This document shows, in pieces, positions 36,327 to 45,596 of a stretch of DNA of 64,000 nt. Position numbers and translations under genes: made by a program. How positions within the stretch are numbered: position 1 is the stretch's first letter; each line of letters begins with the position of its first letter. The notes below the pieces were generated by a model. It was not told where the DNA came from, ran no database searches, and saw only the letters and a program-made list of their open reading frames with translations. The DNA is from Butyrivibrio sp. INlla14 (GTDB lineage Bacteria > Bacillota > Clostridia > Lachnospirales > Lachnospiraceae), in assembly GCF_900102515.1 (NCBI RefSeq), contig NZ_FMVS01000002.1, forward strand, positions 186,001 to 250,000. Reading direction: 5' to 3'.

Positions 36327-37179
36327 AGCTTTCGTGTCTCTTCTGCATGAAGTCCCGTACATTCCGGGATTCTTCAAGGTCAAGTGAAAATCCAAGTTTG
36401 TCAGCAACGTAAATTGATAAGTCTTCAAAGTAATCATACATGCGAAATAGCTTATCCCACATGTCTTCATAGGTTCCGCCTGCAAAGATTCCCTCAAAAC
36501 GCTGCATCTCTTCTTCCGTGAGATATTTGCTAAGATACTTGGAAAAAGAACCGGTGGTTACCTTAAAGTCATTATCGATACCAACCTTCCAGTTTATCAT
36601 CTTCATGAACATATTCATCATCAAATGTTCCATGGAATATCTGGCATAGTAAAACTGATGCCTACAAAGCCCCTTTGTGGCATAATTACTGACCCATCTA
36701 AATTCATTTACAGTATTATAAAATTCAAACTCACTTGGCTTTTTGACAAAAAATATATCGCCAGATGTAATCTCTTTTAACTCAGAAAAACCGTCTTTGT
36801 TTATGAGTATTGTTCTAGGCTCATTAAAGCCTTTCTGTTTTCCAATCTGTGAAACATCTAGAAAAGTCAGATCAATCCTGTTGCCGTCCTTGTATTGTGT
36901 AAGATATGCGAATCGGTTCTTCCCGTCGTAATCATAAGGTTCCATATACCAGTCATCCGGAGTCTGCATGATCAGGATGTCTCCAAATCTTTTCATGTAT
37001 TCTTTGTCAGAAGTGAATTCTCTGATATCTGAGACAAAAAAGGTTATGTCAAAGTCTGAAAAGCCATCCCGGACTGCACCTGGTGTAACCGCAGAGCCTT
37101 CCATTGTCGCCGCACGAATTCTCTCGTCTTCTTTAGCTGTTTTTATGATAAGTTCAAGCATTTCATCGTATGTTTTCAT
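36304..37179 (-). CDS. Aminoglycoside 6-adenylyltransferase-like protein (ANT(6)/AadE family)
   Basis: 291 residues from ATG 37179 (MKTYDEMLELIIKTAKEDER), chosen because GGGGA precedes it. The nucleotidyltransferase motif is MEGSAVTPGAVRDGFSDFDI, with DxD-type Asp residues in FSDFDI and a third in NRIDLTFLDV. ANT(6) enzymes adenylate streptomycin at O-6. True AadE proteins usually carry NGSR/GSRAN where this has EGSAVT, so substrate and resistance are uncertain. Confidence 0.8.
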   Translation of the reverse strand: MKTYDEMLELIIKTAKEDERIRAATMEGSAVTPGAVRDGFSDFDITFFVSDIREFTSDKEYMKRFGDILIMQTPDDWYMEPYDYDGKNRFAYLTQYKDGNRIDLTFLDVSQIGKQKGFNEPRTILINKDGFSELKEITSGDIFFVKKPSEFEFYNTVNEFRWVSNYATKGLCRHQFYYARYSMEHLMMNMFMKMINWKVGIDNDFKVTTGSFSKYLSKYLTEEEMQRFEGIFAGGTYEDMWDKLFRMYDYFEDLSIYVADKLGFSLDLEESRNVRDFMQKRHESYENIRIW

Positions 37180-37203
37180 ATTTTCCCCGAATACTTTCAT
37201 GTG

Positions 37204-37968
37204 TCACAAGCTATAGTTCTTCGAACATAGCACTTTGCAGTTACCTTCAAATACTTCTTTACAAATCCTAAGTTCCAATTCCTGCCTATGCTTGAAATGT
37301 TCATAAAGCGCCTCAGTTCCTGAAACATCCTTTTCCAACGCATAAGGCGAATTATCAAAATACTGCATCATAAGAGGAAACCACATTTCATTTCCTTTAT
37401 CATCAGATCTCTCTTTTCTTATAGTATCAATATTTGAAGCTATATCATCAGTTTTAAGATACAGTATCTGATACTCCTTTCCAGAAAGAGCCTCTTTTAC
37501 CCTCTTATAAAAATCGATAATATCCTGATCACTACAATTCTGAAACAGGATCATATCCTCAACAATGTTCTGGAATATGGAGCATTCAAAGATATTCTTA
37601 TCCCCGTTCCATTTTAGAAATCTCCTAAGTACCAGCTCTCTAAAGTCCTCTTTACTAATGCGCCCATTATAGATTTCATATTGTTCAAGATCCTTATGAA
37701 ATCCCGGAATATCGGTAATAATTTGGGTATAGCAGATAATTATGTGGTCATCTTCCTCAAAACTCTTTTCCTCAATTTCACTTCGAATAGCGCTGTATTT
37801 ATCTAGAATCTCACTATATGTTTTCTCATCAACATAAGCACACCAGGCAAGTTCAACAGGTGAATAGTCGCCTTCACATATAGCCTTATAATCAGTATAT
37901 TTCTCAGAAAGTTTCCTTACAAGAGTACTCTTGCCACTACCTTGAATTCCTTCGATAAAATAATTCAT
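37204..37968 (-). CDS. P-loop kinase-like ATPase
   Basis: 254 residues. Walker A is GIQGSGKST at residues 7-15. The rest (ICEGDYSPVELAWCAYVDEK; LRKERSDDKGNEMWFPLMM) resembles a family of small AAA/kinase-like proteins seen in accessory regions of Clostridia. It could phosphorylate a small molecule. It lies 24 bp upstream of the ANT(6)-like gene in the same direction. Confidence 0.7.
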   Translation of the reverse strand: MNYFIEGIQGSGKSTLVRKLSEKYTDYKAICEGDYSPVELAWCAYVDEKTYSEILDKYSAIRSEIEEKSFEEDDHIIICYTQIITDIPGFHKDLEQYEIYNGRISKEDFRELVLRRFLKWNGDKNIFECSIFQNIVEDMILFQNCSDQDIIDFYKRVKEALSGKEYQILYLKTDDIASNIDTIRKERSDDKGNEMWFPLMMQYFDNSPYALEKDVSGTEALYEHFKHRQELELRICKEVFEGNCKVLCSKNYSL

Positions 37969-38006
37969 TCATTTCTCCTTTCGTAGACTCTGGCCACCAA
38001 AATCCA

Positions 38007-38459
38007 TCACCTATGCATATAGAGTCTAGTCATTTCAGGTTCTCCATCGCCCTGTGCCATACAGAAGAACTCCCAGCCATATCGCTCGTAGAATCCTACA
38101 TGATCCGTAACAAGATAAACTGGCGTAATTCCTTTGGTTTTCAGATTCTCAACCGCCATATTAAGCAACACACCTGCAATTCCCTGACACCTATACTCCT
38201 CTTCTGTGTACACAGTGCAAATATTGGGCGTAAGATCTTTTCTGTCATGAAAATCATTGTCTATAACACCAAGGCCACCAACTATCTTGTCACCATCAAG
38301 GCACAAATACCAGCCATACTCCGTATCCCCCTTAAGATACGCCTCCATACATTCCAGATAAGCCTCTTTAGGAACGCCCCATTTTTCATGAAACCAATTG
38401 GCTGCAGTTTCCTTTAATTCTTGTTTTTCTCTAAGATTACAATATTTATATTCACTCAT
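38007..38459 (-). CDS. GNAT family N-acetyltransferase
   Basis: 150 residues. The acetyl-CoA site region is CTVYTEEEYRCQGIAGVLL and the C-terminal motif is YLVTDHVGFYERYGWEF. GGLGVIDNDFHDRKDLTPN gives the central strand. Substrate unknown. Its start overlaps the end of the ABC-F pseudogene frame, so both were once in one operon. Confidence 0.82.
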   Translation of the reverse strand: MSEYKYCNLREKQELKETAANWFHEKWGVPKEAYLECMEAYLKGDTEYGWYLCLDGDKIVGGLGVIDNDFHDRKDLTPNICTVYTEEEYRCQGIAGVLLNMAVENLKTKGITPVYLVTDHVGFYERYGWEFFCMAQGDGEPEMTRLYMHR

Positions 38460-39996
38460 TTTTATAAAGCCCCTTCTCTGTTAGTGTATATACTGTTGTA
38501 CAAACCTCATCAATAAACTTTCTGTCATGTGAAATGCTGATCACAGCCCCTGGGAAAAGAGCTATCATCTTCCTGATAACTGGTCCCTAGAGCGGCGAAA
38601 AGTTTCTTGTAGGCTCATCTAGGATTAGAACATTCGCATCAGATAAGCTCATCTTTAGTAGAAGCACCTTTGCTTTTTGCCCGCCCGACAGCTCTCTTAT
38701 AGGGTGGTCCATCTCATCTGCTGTATATTTAAGTGACCCAAGGTAAGTCCTGATGCGGGTCCGTACTTCTTTATCTCCTGTTTCATCCAGAAACTCCACA
38801 GGCGTCATATCAAGGTCAAGAAGTTCCTCATAGTTTTGTGGCATGTACTGAGCCTTTATATCGCTCCTTGATAGTAGTTCCTTGGCCATCTTTTTAAGAA
38901 GTGTCGTCTTTCCTGCTCCATTAGTTCCAACAATGCAGATTTTCTCAGAGCCTCTTACTCTCAGAAATATATCTTTTGCCAAAACCTTTGTATCATCCGG
39001 AGTTCTAAGCTCATCAAGCTGATACTCAATAACCGTCTTGCCAGCAGGCATCCTGGCATCATCAGCCCCCAGCTTAAAAAATATTGCTTCTTCCTGCTCG
39101 GGCATCTTGGTCATGTTCTCATCTTCTTTTGCAAAGCGCTTTCCCATGGCCTTAACAGTGTGCATCTTGTCTTTTAAATTTTTACCTGGTGCATCTCTAG
39201 CTCCTTTGGAAATATTGGCAAGAGCACTATCTACGGAATCATACACTCTTTTGTATTTTTCATCTCTGATTTTCTTGGCTCGTCTGTCATTTAACGCCTG
39301 CTGTTCCTGCCTCTGGAAGTTTTCGGCTCTTTTCTCAATATAATTCCTGTATCCATCCCTGACAATCGTGTACCTGCTCTTAGTTTTCCTCATGATCTGC
39401 TCAATATGTATCACTACATTCGCAGTATTCTCGATAAGGGTCTCATCATGGGATATAAAAAGAACTATTTGCTTCCACCCATTTATTAGTTTTTCCAACA
39501 ATTCCAGCGTACTGATATCGATATCGTTTGACGGCTCGTCCAGCAAAAGAACTGACGGCTTATCGATTATAATCCTTAATAACTGGGCCTTTACCTTCTC
39601 ACCACCAGAGAGGCTCCCCATGCTCTGTTCGCTATAAAAAAAATCAATCGGAACATTAAATTCCTTGGCTAGTTCAGATAGTTCTTTTGGATCCTTGTCA
39701 AAAAAGAGATTTCCCTCTGAGAAGTACTCATAAAGAGATTTGTTTTTGTCTGCATCAGGCAGTTCCTGGGGAAGATACCTCATCACTTCTCCGCCAGTTA
39801 TCAGTTCTCCCTCGCATTCAGTGTACTCTTCAGCCATCTGCGGATCATAAATCCACTTCATAAGAGTAGATTTTCCATTTCCTTCTTCTCCAATAATAAC
39901 CGCTTTATCCCCGTCGTTTAAAGTCATATTAAATTTTTCAAGTATAATCCTTAAATCTTTGCGATGTGTTATAGTCAAGTCCTTAATCTGTAGCAT
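38452..39996 (-). pseudogene. ABC-F ribosomal protection-type ATPase with in-frame amber stop near the end
   Basis: From ATG 39996 (MLQIKDLTITHRKDLR, with GGAGGCG upstream) two ABC domains are clear: Walker A GEEGNGKST and LSGGEK in the first, GTNGAGKTT and LSGGQK in the second. A TAG at 38587-38589 cuts the protein after DEPTRNFSPL, but the same frame continues for 43 more codons (GPVIRKMIALFPGAVISIS, then HDRKFIDEV) to TGA at 38452. The truncated product of 469 residues lacks the switch His of the second ABC domain (SHDRKF). One base change (TCG to TAG) would explain it. Close relatives are Lsa/Vga-like antibiotic-resistance ABC-F proteins. Confidence 0.82.
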
Positions 39997-40052
39997 ATAT
40001 CGCCTCCAATTCCGCTGCTTAATGCCGCTCCTATGACGATTTCCTCGTATCA

Positions 40053-40089
40053 TAAAAATGAGCCTATTTTGCATACGCAAAATAGACTC
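40053..40089 (-). promoter_or_regulatory. Leader attenuator of the ABC-F gene
   Basis: On the minus strand GAGtCTATTTTGC pairs with GCAAAATAGgCTC around a 4-nt loop and is followed by ATTTTTAT, a textbook intrinsic terminator about 60 nt before the ABC-F start. ABC-F resistance genes are commonly controlled by antibiotic-induced attenuation in the leader. The rest of the 39997-40357 gap is AT-rich and has no other gene. Confidence 0.6.
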
Positions 40090-40357
40090 ACACAAATAAA
40101 CCAACTAAAACAGTTAGGCTAAAAATGCATGATAATCTAGTTTAAGCGTACACAAAACAGCCGCATAAGCAGCTATAAAAAAAATAATAGTGTTCACTCA
40201 AGCTAAATTATCTAATAAACATTCCTTCACCTAAACGCAAAGCGCTCTTTCCTTATATTTTAAAACTATTTTCATGATAGCATTGGTCCCAAACAGTTGC
40301 AATATAATTTTATCTTGTCAGCTGAAAATGGACCGCTGACTTCGTCACTAGGGTCCA

Positions 40358-41518
40358 TCATATTTTTCCTATACTTTCTATAAAACCCACTGCTTCTTTG
40401 ATACCACCACTATTCTTGAAGCTTTCAGATACTTTTTCAGCCCCTTGCTTAAAACTCTTGTCTCCAAAAATCCGTGTAACCGTGTCTAGAATAGCAGCTT
40501 CATCTATTGAAGATAACCTTATACCGGCTCCAAGTTCTTCTACTCTTCTAGCCACCGCACCCTGCTCCGGCGTCTGCGGAAATAAGATAAGTGGAACACC
40601 AAAATACAGCCCTTCTGAAGCCGAATTCATTCCGCAATGAGTAATGAAAGCATCAGCAATTGAAAGAACTGCCATCTGATCTACGCTCTCATAAATTTCA
40701 ATATTATCAGGCATATCATCGAAATGATCGGTATTTGTTCCCATCGATATGATTACTTGATAATCTTTTTTACCCAAAGCACTGATGCAGTTGCGGTAAA
40801 ACTCCCTATTCTGATTTACTGTACCCATAGAAATATAAATAGTCTTCTCTGCCTTCTTTTCAAAGTTATCACTGATTGGCCGAATTGACGGGCCTATGAA
40901 ATGATACTTGTCAGAAAAAGTATCTGAACACGGCTGAAAATATTTTGATGTATACACAATCGTGTTTGTATCATTATCATTCTGTACAATATCAAGGAGT
41001 CCTTTGACTGGGTATCCTTTTTCCTGAAGTCGTCTGATCTGCTTATTCACCTTAGGCATAGAGAACAACATTTTCAGAGTTTCCGCGATACCATGTTTCA
41101 TATACCTGGATGAATATCTATTAAAGGCAAATGTAGTCGTTGATGAGATAAATGGAATACCATGCTTCATTGCCGCAAGTTTGCCCCAATACGCTATAGA
41201 ATCTGCCACAATAGCATCTGGCCGCAGTTCACATATTTTTTCTGTTACCATCTCATCCAAAGCCAGTGTCGATGAAACAAGAAGTTCAACAGCAAAAGCC
41301 TGATCCTTGCCAACCCGATCAGCGTTTTCTTTATCTTCCATCTTGAAATCAAAACTATCACATGGAATAAAAAAAGCACCGGCATTTTCTATTTTTTCTC
41401 TAAACATCTCAAATGAAAAATAATAGATTTCATGCCCAGCGTCAGTTAAAGCTCTAACTAGCCCAAGTGTCGGATTGGTATGCCCGTGAGCAGGAATACA
41501 AAACCATGCTATTCTCAT
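40358..41518 (-). CDS. Macrolide-type UDP-glycosyltransferase (MGT family, GT1)
   Basis: 386 residues. The N-terminal acceptor domain begins MRIAWFCIPAHGHTNPTLGL and the C-terminal donor domain has THCGMNSASEGLYFGVPLIL followed by FPQTPEQGAVARRVEELG, the PSPG-like UDP-sugar site of MGT/OleD enzymes. These transfer glucose to macrolides and other hydrophobic compounds and can inactivate antibiotics. The natural acceptor here is unknown. Its nearest neighbours are the ABC-F gene and a metallo-beta-lactamase-fold gene. Confidence 0.85.
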   Translation of the reverse strand: MRIAWFCIPAHGHTNPTLGLVRALTDAGHEIYYFSFEMFREKIENAGAFFIPCDSFDFKMEDKENADRVGKDQAFAVELLVSSTLALDEMVTEKICELRPDAIVADSIAYWGKLAAMKHGIPFISSTTTFAFNRYSSRYMKHGIAETLKMLFSMPKVNKQIRRLQEKGYPVKGLLDIVQNDNDTNTIVYTSKYFQPCSDTFSDKYHFIGPSIRPISDNFEKKAEKTIYISMGTVNQNREFYRNCISALGKKDYQVIISMGTNTDHFDDMPDNIEIYESVDQMAVLSIADAFITHCGMNSASEGLYFGVPLILFPQTPEQGAVARRVEELGAGIRLSSIDEAAILDTVTRIFGDKSFKQGAEKVSESFKNSGGIKEAVGFIESIGKI

Positions 41519-41540
41519 TTTTCTCCCCTTTTATATCCTG

Positions 41541-42155
41541 TCAAACAAGTTCCAGTTCTTCTCCGGGTCGTAATATTATCTTGCCCGGTCCATCAAATCT
41601 CTCAGCGACCTTAATATCAAAGCCGGTCTTATCTTTAACTGGTTCCATGTGATAAGGTATATTGTGCCTGGCGCCAATAATTTTGGCGCACCTCGAGGCC
41701 TCATCTACGTTCATATTGTAAACGCCATCACAGCACAAAAAGGCATAATCAAGCGTTCTAGATTCCAGCCTTGTCATATGCGGTGTTGTAGATGTGTCCC
41801 CGGAAAAATAAACCTGTATACCATCAGGAAAGGTAAGTATAAATCCCACACACTCTGAAGCATCATGGTTCTTGTTGTATCCTGCCTCAACGCTTTCAAC
41901 GTGAACATAGCCAAGCTTGTAATCATTATGCTGGCCACCAGATAGAGCATCTGACCACTTTATAACTCTGCAGCCATCATTTCTTTTTGAAATAAGCTTA
42001 TCCTGGACATGATCATAATGATCATGAGTCATTAGAATAAGATCTGCAGGAAGGTCGTACCCATCACCCATAAAGGGATCGATGTAAATAACCTTCTTAT
42101 CAACTGTGACAATTCTGACACTTGCATGTCCCTGATATAGTAGTGTTGCTGCCAT
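41541..42155 (-). CDS. Metallo-beta-lactamase-fold hydrolase (UlaG-like)
   Basis: 204 residues from ATG 42155, with GGAGGGA upstream. The metal motif is LMTHDHYDHVQ, with further ligands in SGDTSTTPHM. The short fold and VRIVTVDKKVIYIDPF match UlaG/RomA-like beta-lactamase superfamily proteins, not true beta-lactamases. Substrate unknown. It ends 23 bp before the MGT gene start. Confidence 0.82.
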   Translation of the reverse strand: MAATLLYQGHASVRIVTVDKKVIYIDPFMGDGYDLPADLILMTHDHYDHVQDKLISKRNDGCRVIKWSDALSGGQHNDYKLGYVHVESVEAGYNKNHDASECVGFILTFPDGIQVYFSGDTSTTPHMTRLESRTLDYAFLCCDGVYNMNVDEASRCAKIIGARHNIPYHMEPVKDKTGFDIKVAERFDGPGKIILRPGEELELV

Positions 42156-42190
42156 GTTCTGTCCCTCCAATCAAGCCTAGTTTATCTTAA

Positions 42191-43394
42191 TTATAGCAAA
42201 AATTCTACGGCAATTCGTCCATTTTCATCAAAAGTATATTTCTTGCCCCACTTTGTAATGGTCTCATTCTTGGCAAGTGTGAAGTCACCCTTAGCATAGT
42301 ACTTGCTGCCATCCACATAGAAGAATGTCTGCTTGGCAAGGTGTCCCTTCTCATTAGCATAGTAATCTTTGCCGTCAAAAGAGATAAAGCCTGTCTGCTG
42401 TAACATCTCTAAAAGATCTTTTACATCCATCATATGTAACAGCTAAGTTTTTAACTGAACCTTTAAAAGCATCTGCAGCTATCTCGGGAGCTTCGCCTTC
42501 AAACTTAACAGTTTTAAGAGCTCTGATAGAAAAAGCTTTTGAATCAATCTTCTTAACGCTTGCAGGGAAAGTAACGTCCCTTATACTAAGTGCATTACAA
42601 AATGCCTTTTCACCAATCTCTTCAAGTGTATCAGGTAAGAAAAACTTATTAACCTGAATACCATTAAAGCTATTTGCTTCAAGTTTTTTAACTGGTGCTT
42701 TTATATATAGGCGTCCATTAATTCGAGCATTTGCCAGTGCATAAGACTCAATTTCCGTAACACTTTCAGGAATCACAAAATCATCAAAAGTGCTTGCATA
42801 GGCAAAAGCATAAGCTCCAATTGACTTTAATGTAGAAGGAAATTTAAACTCAACTCTTCCTCCAATTGTGGATGAGTAGTTATTAAAGTCGGCAAAGCTC
42901 CTCTTGCCAATTCTTGTAATACCTTCTTCGATAACAACATATTTGGCCTTAGTTCTATAACTATACCAGGGCTGATCCTTATTGCTGTCAAAATCTCCTA
43001 TTGCACCAGAACCACTAATTGTAAGAGTGTTGGTCTTTGTGTCATAGGACCAGGAAATATTATCTTCTTCCTCTGACAGATCATTTACAGAAACGCCGCT
43101 CTCTTTTTCTGATAGAATCTTACTCTCGCTAATAAAATCAGTAACTGCTTCTGCCTCAGTGTCAGCTTCATCCAAGGTATCTTCGCTTAATGTCACATTC
43201 AAAGAAGCTGCGTCATCCTCGGAGCTCTCTCTAGCAGCCTCGCTAGCCTCATCACTTTCGGCTTCGATTTCATCTTCAGTTGTAATTTCGTCTGAATTGT
43301 CAGAAGCGTAGGAAACTGTTGAAGAAAAGACTGTGGCTGCTGATACTACAGCACACAACGTAGACATAGTAACACCCCATAACTTTTTTCTCAT
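42191..43394 (-). pseudogene. Secreted leucine-rich-repeat (BspA-like) protein with wall-binding tail, split by a frameshift
   Basis: The first frame (43394 to 42375, 339 codons) has a signal peptide (TMSTLCAVVSAATVFSSTVSYA), an acidic Ser/Glu-rich linker, then LRR_5 repeats (KFPSTLKSIGAYAFAYAST, ITRIGKRSFADF, TFPASVKKIDSKAFSI). It ends out of frame after VTYDG. The second frame (42433 to 42191) continues with FISFDGKDYYANEKGHLAKQ and YVDGSKYYAKGDFTLAK, glucan/choline-binding-type wall repeats. A GATGGATG duplication at 42424-42431 lies at the break; dropping one GATG restores VTYDVKDLLEML. The sortase B gene lies next upstream. Confidence 0.75.
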
Positions 43395-43489
43395 ACACTA
43401 AATCCCCTTTTTAGTTTTTTGTATTTCTTCCCCAAAAAACATAGTATCATCAACGATTTAGCGATTCAATATCATCACATCAAATAAGA

Positions 43490-43522
43490 AAAAAATAAGA
43501 CAGACTTAAAGTCTGCCTCATC
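43490..43522 (-). terminator. Terminator after the sortase gene
   Basis: Minus-strand GGCAGACTT pairs with AAGTCTGTC (one G-T) and is followed by TTATTTTTTTC. It follows the sortase stop codon. Confidence 0.7.
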
Positions 43523-43533
43523 TTTCATTTATC

Positions 43534-44538
43534 TTATTCATCAACCTTAACTGCGAACATTACAAAATAAAGGTCATCTGACTTAGTGCAGGTAGACAAC
43601 ATCACGATCTGGTCATCTACTGTTGGCTCAATACCAGTATCTATGTAAGTCTTGTACTCGATTGTATCAAGATACTCCCTCATATTGGAAGGATTCTTAC
43701 CATAAACATCATAGATATAAGAATCCTTGGGAACATCCATAAATGCAAAGATCATATATCTTGATATTCCATTAGAGGTCCTGATCTGGAAGTACTTGTG
43801 CTGATCCAAAAAGCTAAGATCCTCTTTGTAAATTCTGAGTGCACCAAACATAGTGCGGTTTCTCATATTATGGCCATATATGATGGAATTAGAATCTGTA
43901 AACTCTGGATCGCATCTAAAATCAAGGAAAATCGCTCCCGTCTCAGACTCATTGCCCGCATAATCATCTTCAGCATACTTGTCATTGTCGTTACTGCGCA
44001 TTATAGGGTAACTCAATCTCTCATCTTCAAAATAAAGCCAGCCCACAGTATCAGTATATCTCTGCACAAACTTATCAAAAGCTTCCTGAGATATATTCTG
44101 GCCCACATCCTCACCAATTATGATCGTATCAACAATTTCCTTGGTTTCCGAACTCTTCTCACCATTCTTTGAGGAAGATTCAGTACTTTCAGTGGAAGTC
44201 ACCGCATCACCTAAGTCAATAGTCTCAGAAGAACTCAATGTATCACCTGCCTCATCCGCCTCAGAAGAAGCCTCAGATATTGATGCTACAGAAACCGTTT
44301 CTACAACCTCAGGCCCATTGCAAGCCCCAGAAGATTCACTTCTTCCCGGAATCAGCTTCACAGCAGCAAACATGCCAAGTATCAGCAAAAGAGCTGCAAG
44401 CACCACTACAAAATGTCTCCTGATTCCCTTAAAGATACTGGCAAAAAAAATCACTAGAATCTCAAAATAAATCAAAAAAGGAACAAGCTTTCTATGATTA
44501 TTATTAAAAGTTTTAAATTTCGATAGTAAATTCTTCAT
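43534..44538 (-). CDS. srtB: Class B sortase
   Basis: 334 residues. A basic N-terminus and one span (HFVVVLAALLLILGMFAAVKLI) are followed by a long Ser/Glu-rich linker and a SrtB domain. The catalytic His is His223 in IIYGHNMRNRTMFG and the Cys is Cys317 in MLSTCTKSDDLYF. Sortases anchor surface proteins to the wall or to themselves. The third catalytic residue, an Arg that normally precedes FVV some 8-10 residues after Cys, reads Leu-Tyr here (DDLYFVMFAV). Its likely substrate could be the adjacent LRR protein, but no sorting motif was found there. Confidence 0.85.
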   Translation of the reverse strand: MKNLLSKFKTFNNNHRKLVPFLIYFEILVIFFASIFKGIRRHFVVVLAALLLILGMFAAVKLIPGRSESSGACNGPEVVETVSVASISEASSEADEAGDTLSSSETIDLGDAVTSTESTESSSKNGEKSSETKEIVDTIIIGEDVGQNISQEAFDKFVQRYTDTVGWLYFEDERLSYPIMRSNDNDKYAEDDYAGNESETGAIFLDFRCDPEFTDSNSIIYGHNMRNRTMFGALRIYKEDLSFLDQHKYFQIRTSNGISRYMIFAFMDVPKDSYIYDVYGKNPSNMREYLDTIEYKTYIDTGIEPTVDDQIVMLSTCTKSDDLYFVMFAVKVDE

Positions 44539-44651
44539 TTCTCTTTTACCAATTTATAATCTGAAAAAACCATACCAAAAAGCACACCGAAAGATTTTAT
44601 CTAATTAGTCCCCAATAAGTCAATCCTAAAAAAGAAAACATTTTGTGAACA

Positions 44652-44687
44652 TCAAAAAGAAAACCGGTGCTATGCTTTTTGCACCGG
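44652..44687 (-). terminator. Terminator after the serine dehydratase operon
   Basis: CCGGTGC pairs with GCACCGG around a 10-nt loop and is followed on the minus strand by TTTTCTTTTT. It lies 22 bp after the alpha-subunit stop codon. Confidence 0.8.
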
Positions 44688-44708
44688 CTCGTATTACTGA
44701 CTATATTC

Positions 44709-45587
44709 TTATTCTCCAAAAACCTTGTCCCTGAGTTTCTTTCCAGTAGGAGTTGCCGCAAGTCCTCCCGCTGCTGTCTCCTTCAACGATAAAGGAAGCG
44801 CATCTCCAACCTCTTTCATTGCATCCAGACATTCATCTGCAGGAATCTTGGCATCTATCCCCGCAAGAACCATATCTGCACTTGAAAAAGCTATCATAAG
44901 GCCTGATGCATTTCTTTTGATGCAGGGAATCTCCACAAGTCCTGCAACAGGATCACAAACAAGTCCCATCTGACTTGAGATTGCAATAGCAAGAGCATCT
45001 GCACACTGCCTTGGAGAGCCGCCTCTAAGCTCCACTAAAGCTGCAGCAGCCATAGCCGCAGCACTTCCGCACTCTGCCTGGCATCCACCCTGAGCCCCAG
45101 CGATACTAGCCTTCTTGGCAATGACCATTCCAAAAGCAGAAGCTGTAAACATGCTCATAACTATAGCTTTTTCATCATAGCCCTTGTCTTCATAAAGACT
45201 CACAAGACATCCAGGAAGAATTCCGCAGCTTCCAGCTGTTGGCGCAGCCACGATTCTTCCCATGCTGGCATTACATCCAGCCGCAGCCAAAGACCTTGCT
45301 ATAGCCTTTCCCATAAACTCTCCGCAAAGGCTCTCTTTTCCTTTGGCATACTCATTCATCAGGTATCCTTCGCCGCCAGTAAGGCCAGATGTTGACTTAA
45401 GATTTTTATCAAGCCCTGTCTTAACTGACTCCATCATTACCTGAAAGGCAAGTTCCATTTTCTCATATACTTCAAGCTCGTCCTTCTCCATGGCAAGTGC
45501 CTGGTCCTCAATTACAAGCTCGCTTATCTTAACATTCTTTTTCTCAGCTTGCATAACAAGCTCTTCTATTGACTCATATTTCAGCAT
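44709..45587 (-). CDS. sdaAA: L-serine ammonia-lyase, iron-sulfur-dependent, alpha subunit
   Basis: 292 residues. SCGILPGCLVSLY and the Cys in GGCQAECGSAAAMAAAALVEL, together with AVGLVCDPVAGLVEIPC-type sequence (CDPVAGLVEIPCIKRNA), are the conserved [4Fe-4S] ligand regions. It deaminates L-serine to pyruvate and ammonia with the beta subunit, whose gene ends 9 bp upstream. Length and sequence are typical of Clostridial two-subunit enzymes. Confidence 0.95.
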   Translation of the reverse strand: MLKYESIEELVMQAEKKNVKISELVIEDQALAMEKDELEVYEKMELAFQVMMESVKTGLDKNLKSTSGLTGGEGYLMNEYAKGKESLCGEFMGKAIARSLAAAGCNASMGRIVAAPTAGSCGILPGCLVSLYEDKGYDEKAIVMSMFTASAFGMVIAKKASIAGAQGGCQAECGSAAAMAAAALVELRGGSPRQCADALAIAISSQMGLVCDPVAGLVEIPCIKRNASGLMIAFSSADMVLAGIDAKIPADECLDAMKEVGDALPLSLKETAAGGLAATPTGKKLRDKVFGE

Positions 45588-45596
45588 TAACTATTC

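Noticed and set aside
41541..42155. True beta-lactamase
   Set aside because: The THDHYDH motif and short length fit UlaG-like MBL-fold hydrolases rather than class B beta-lactamases, and there is no signal peptide.
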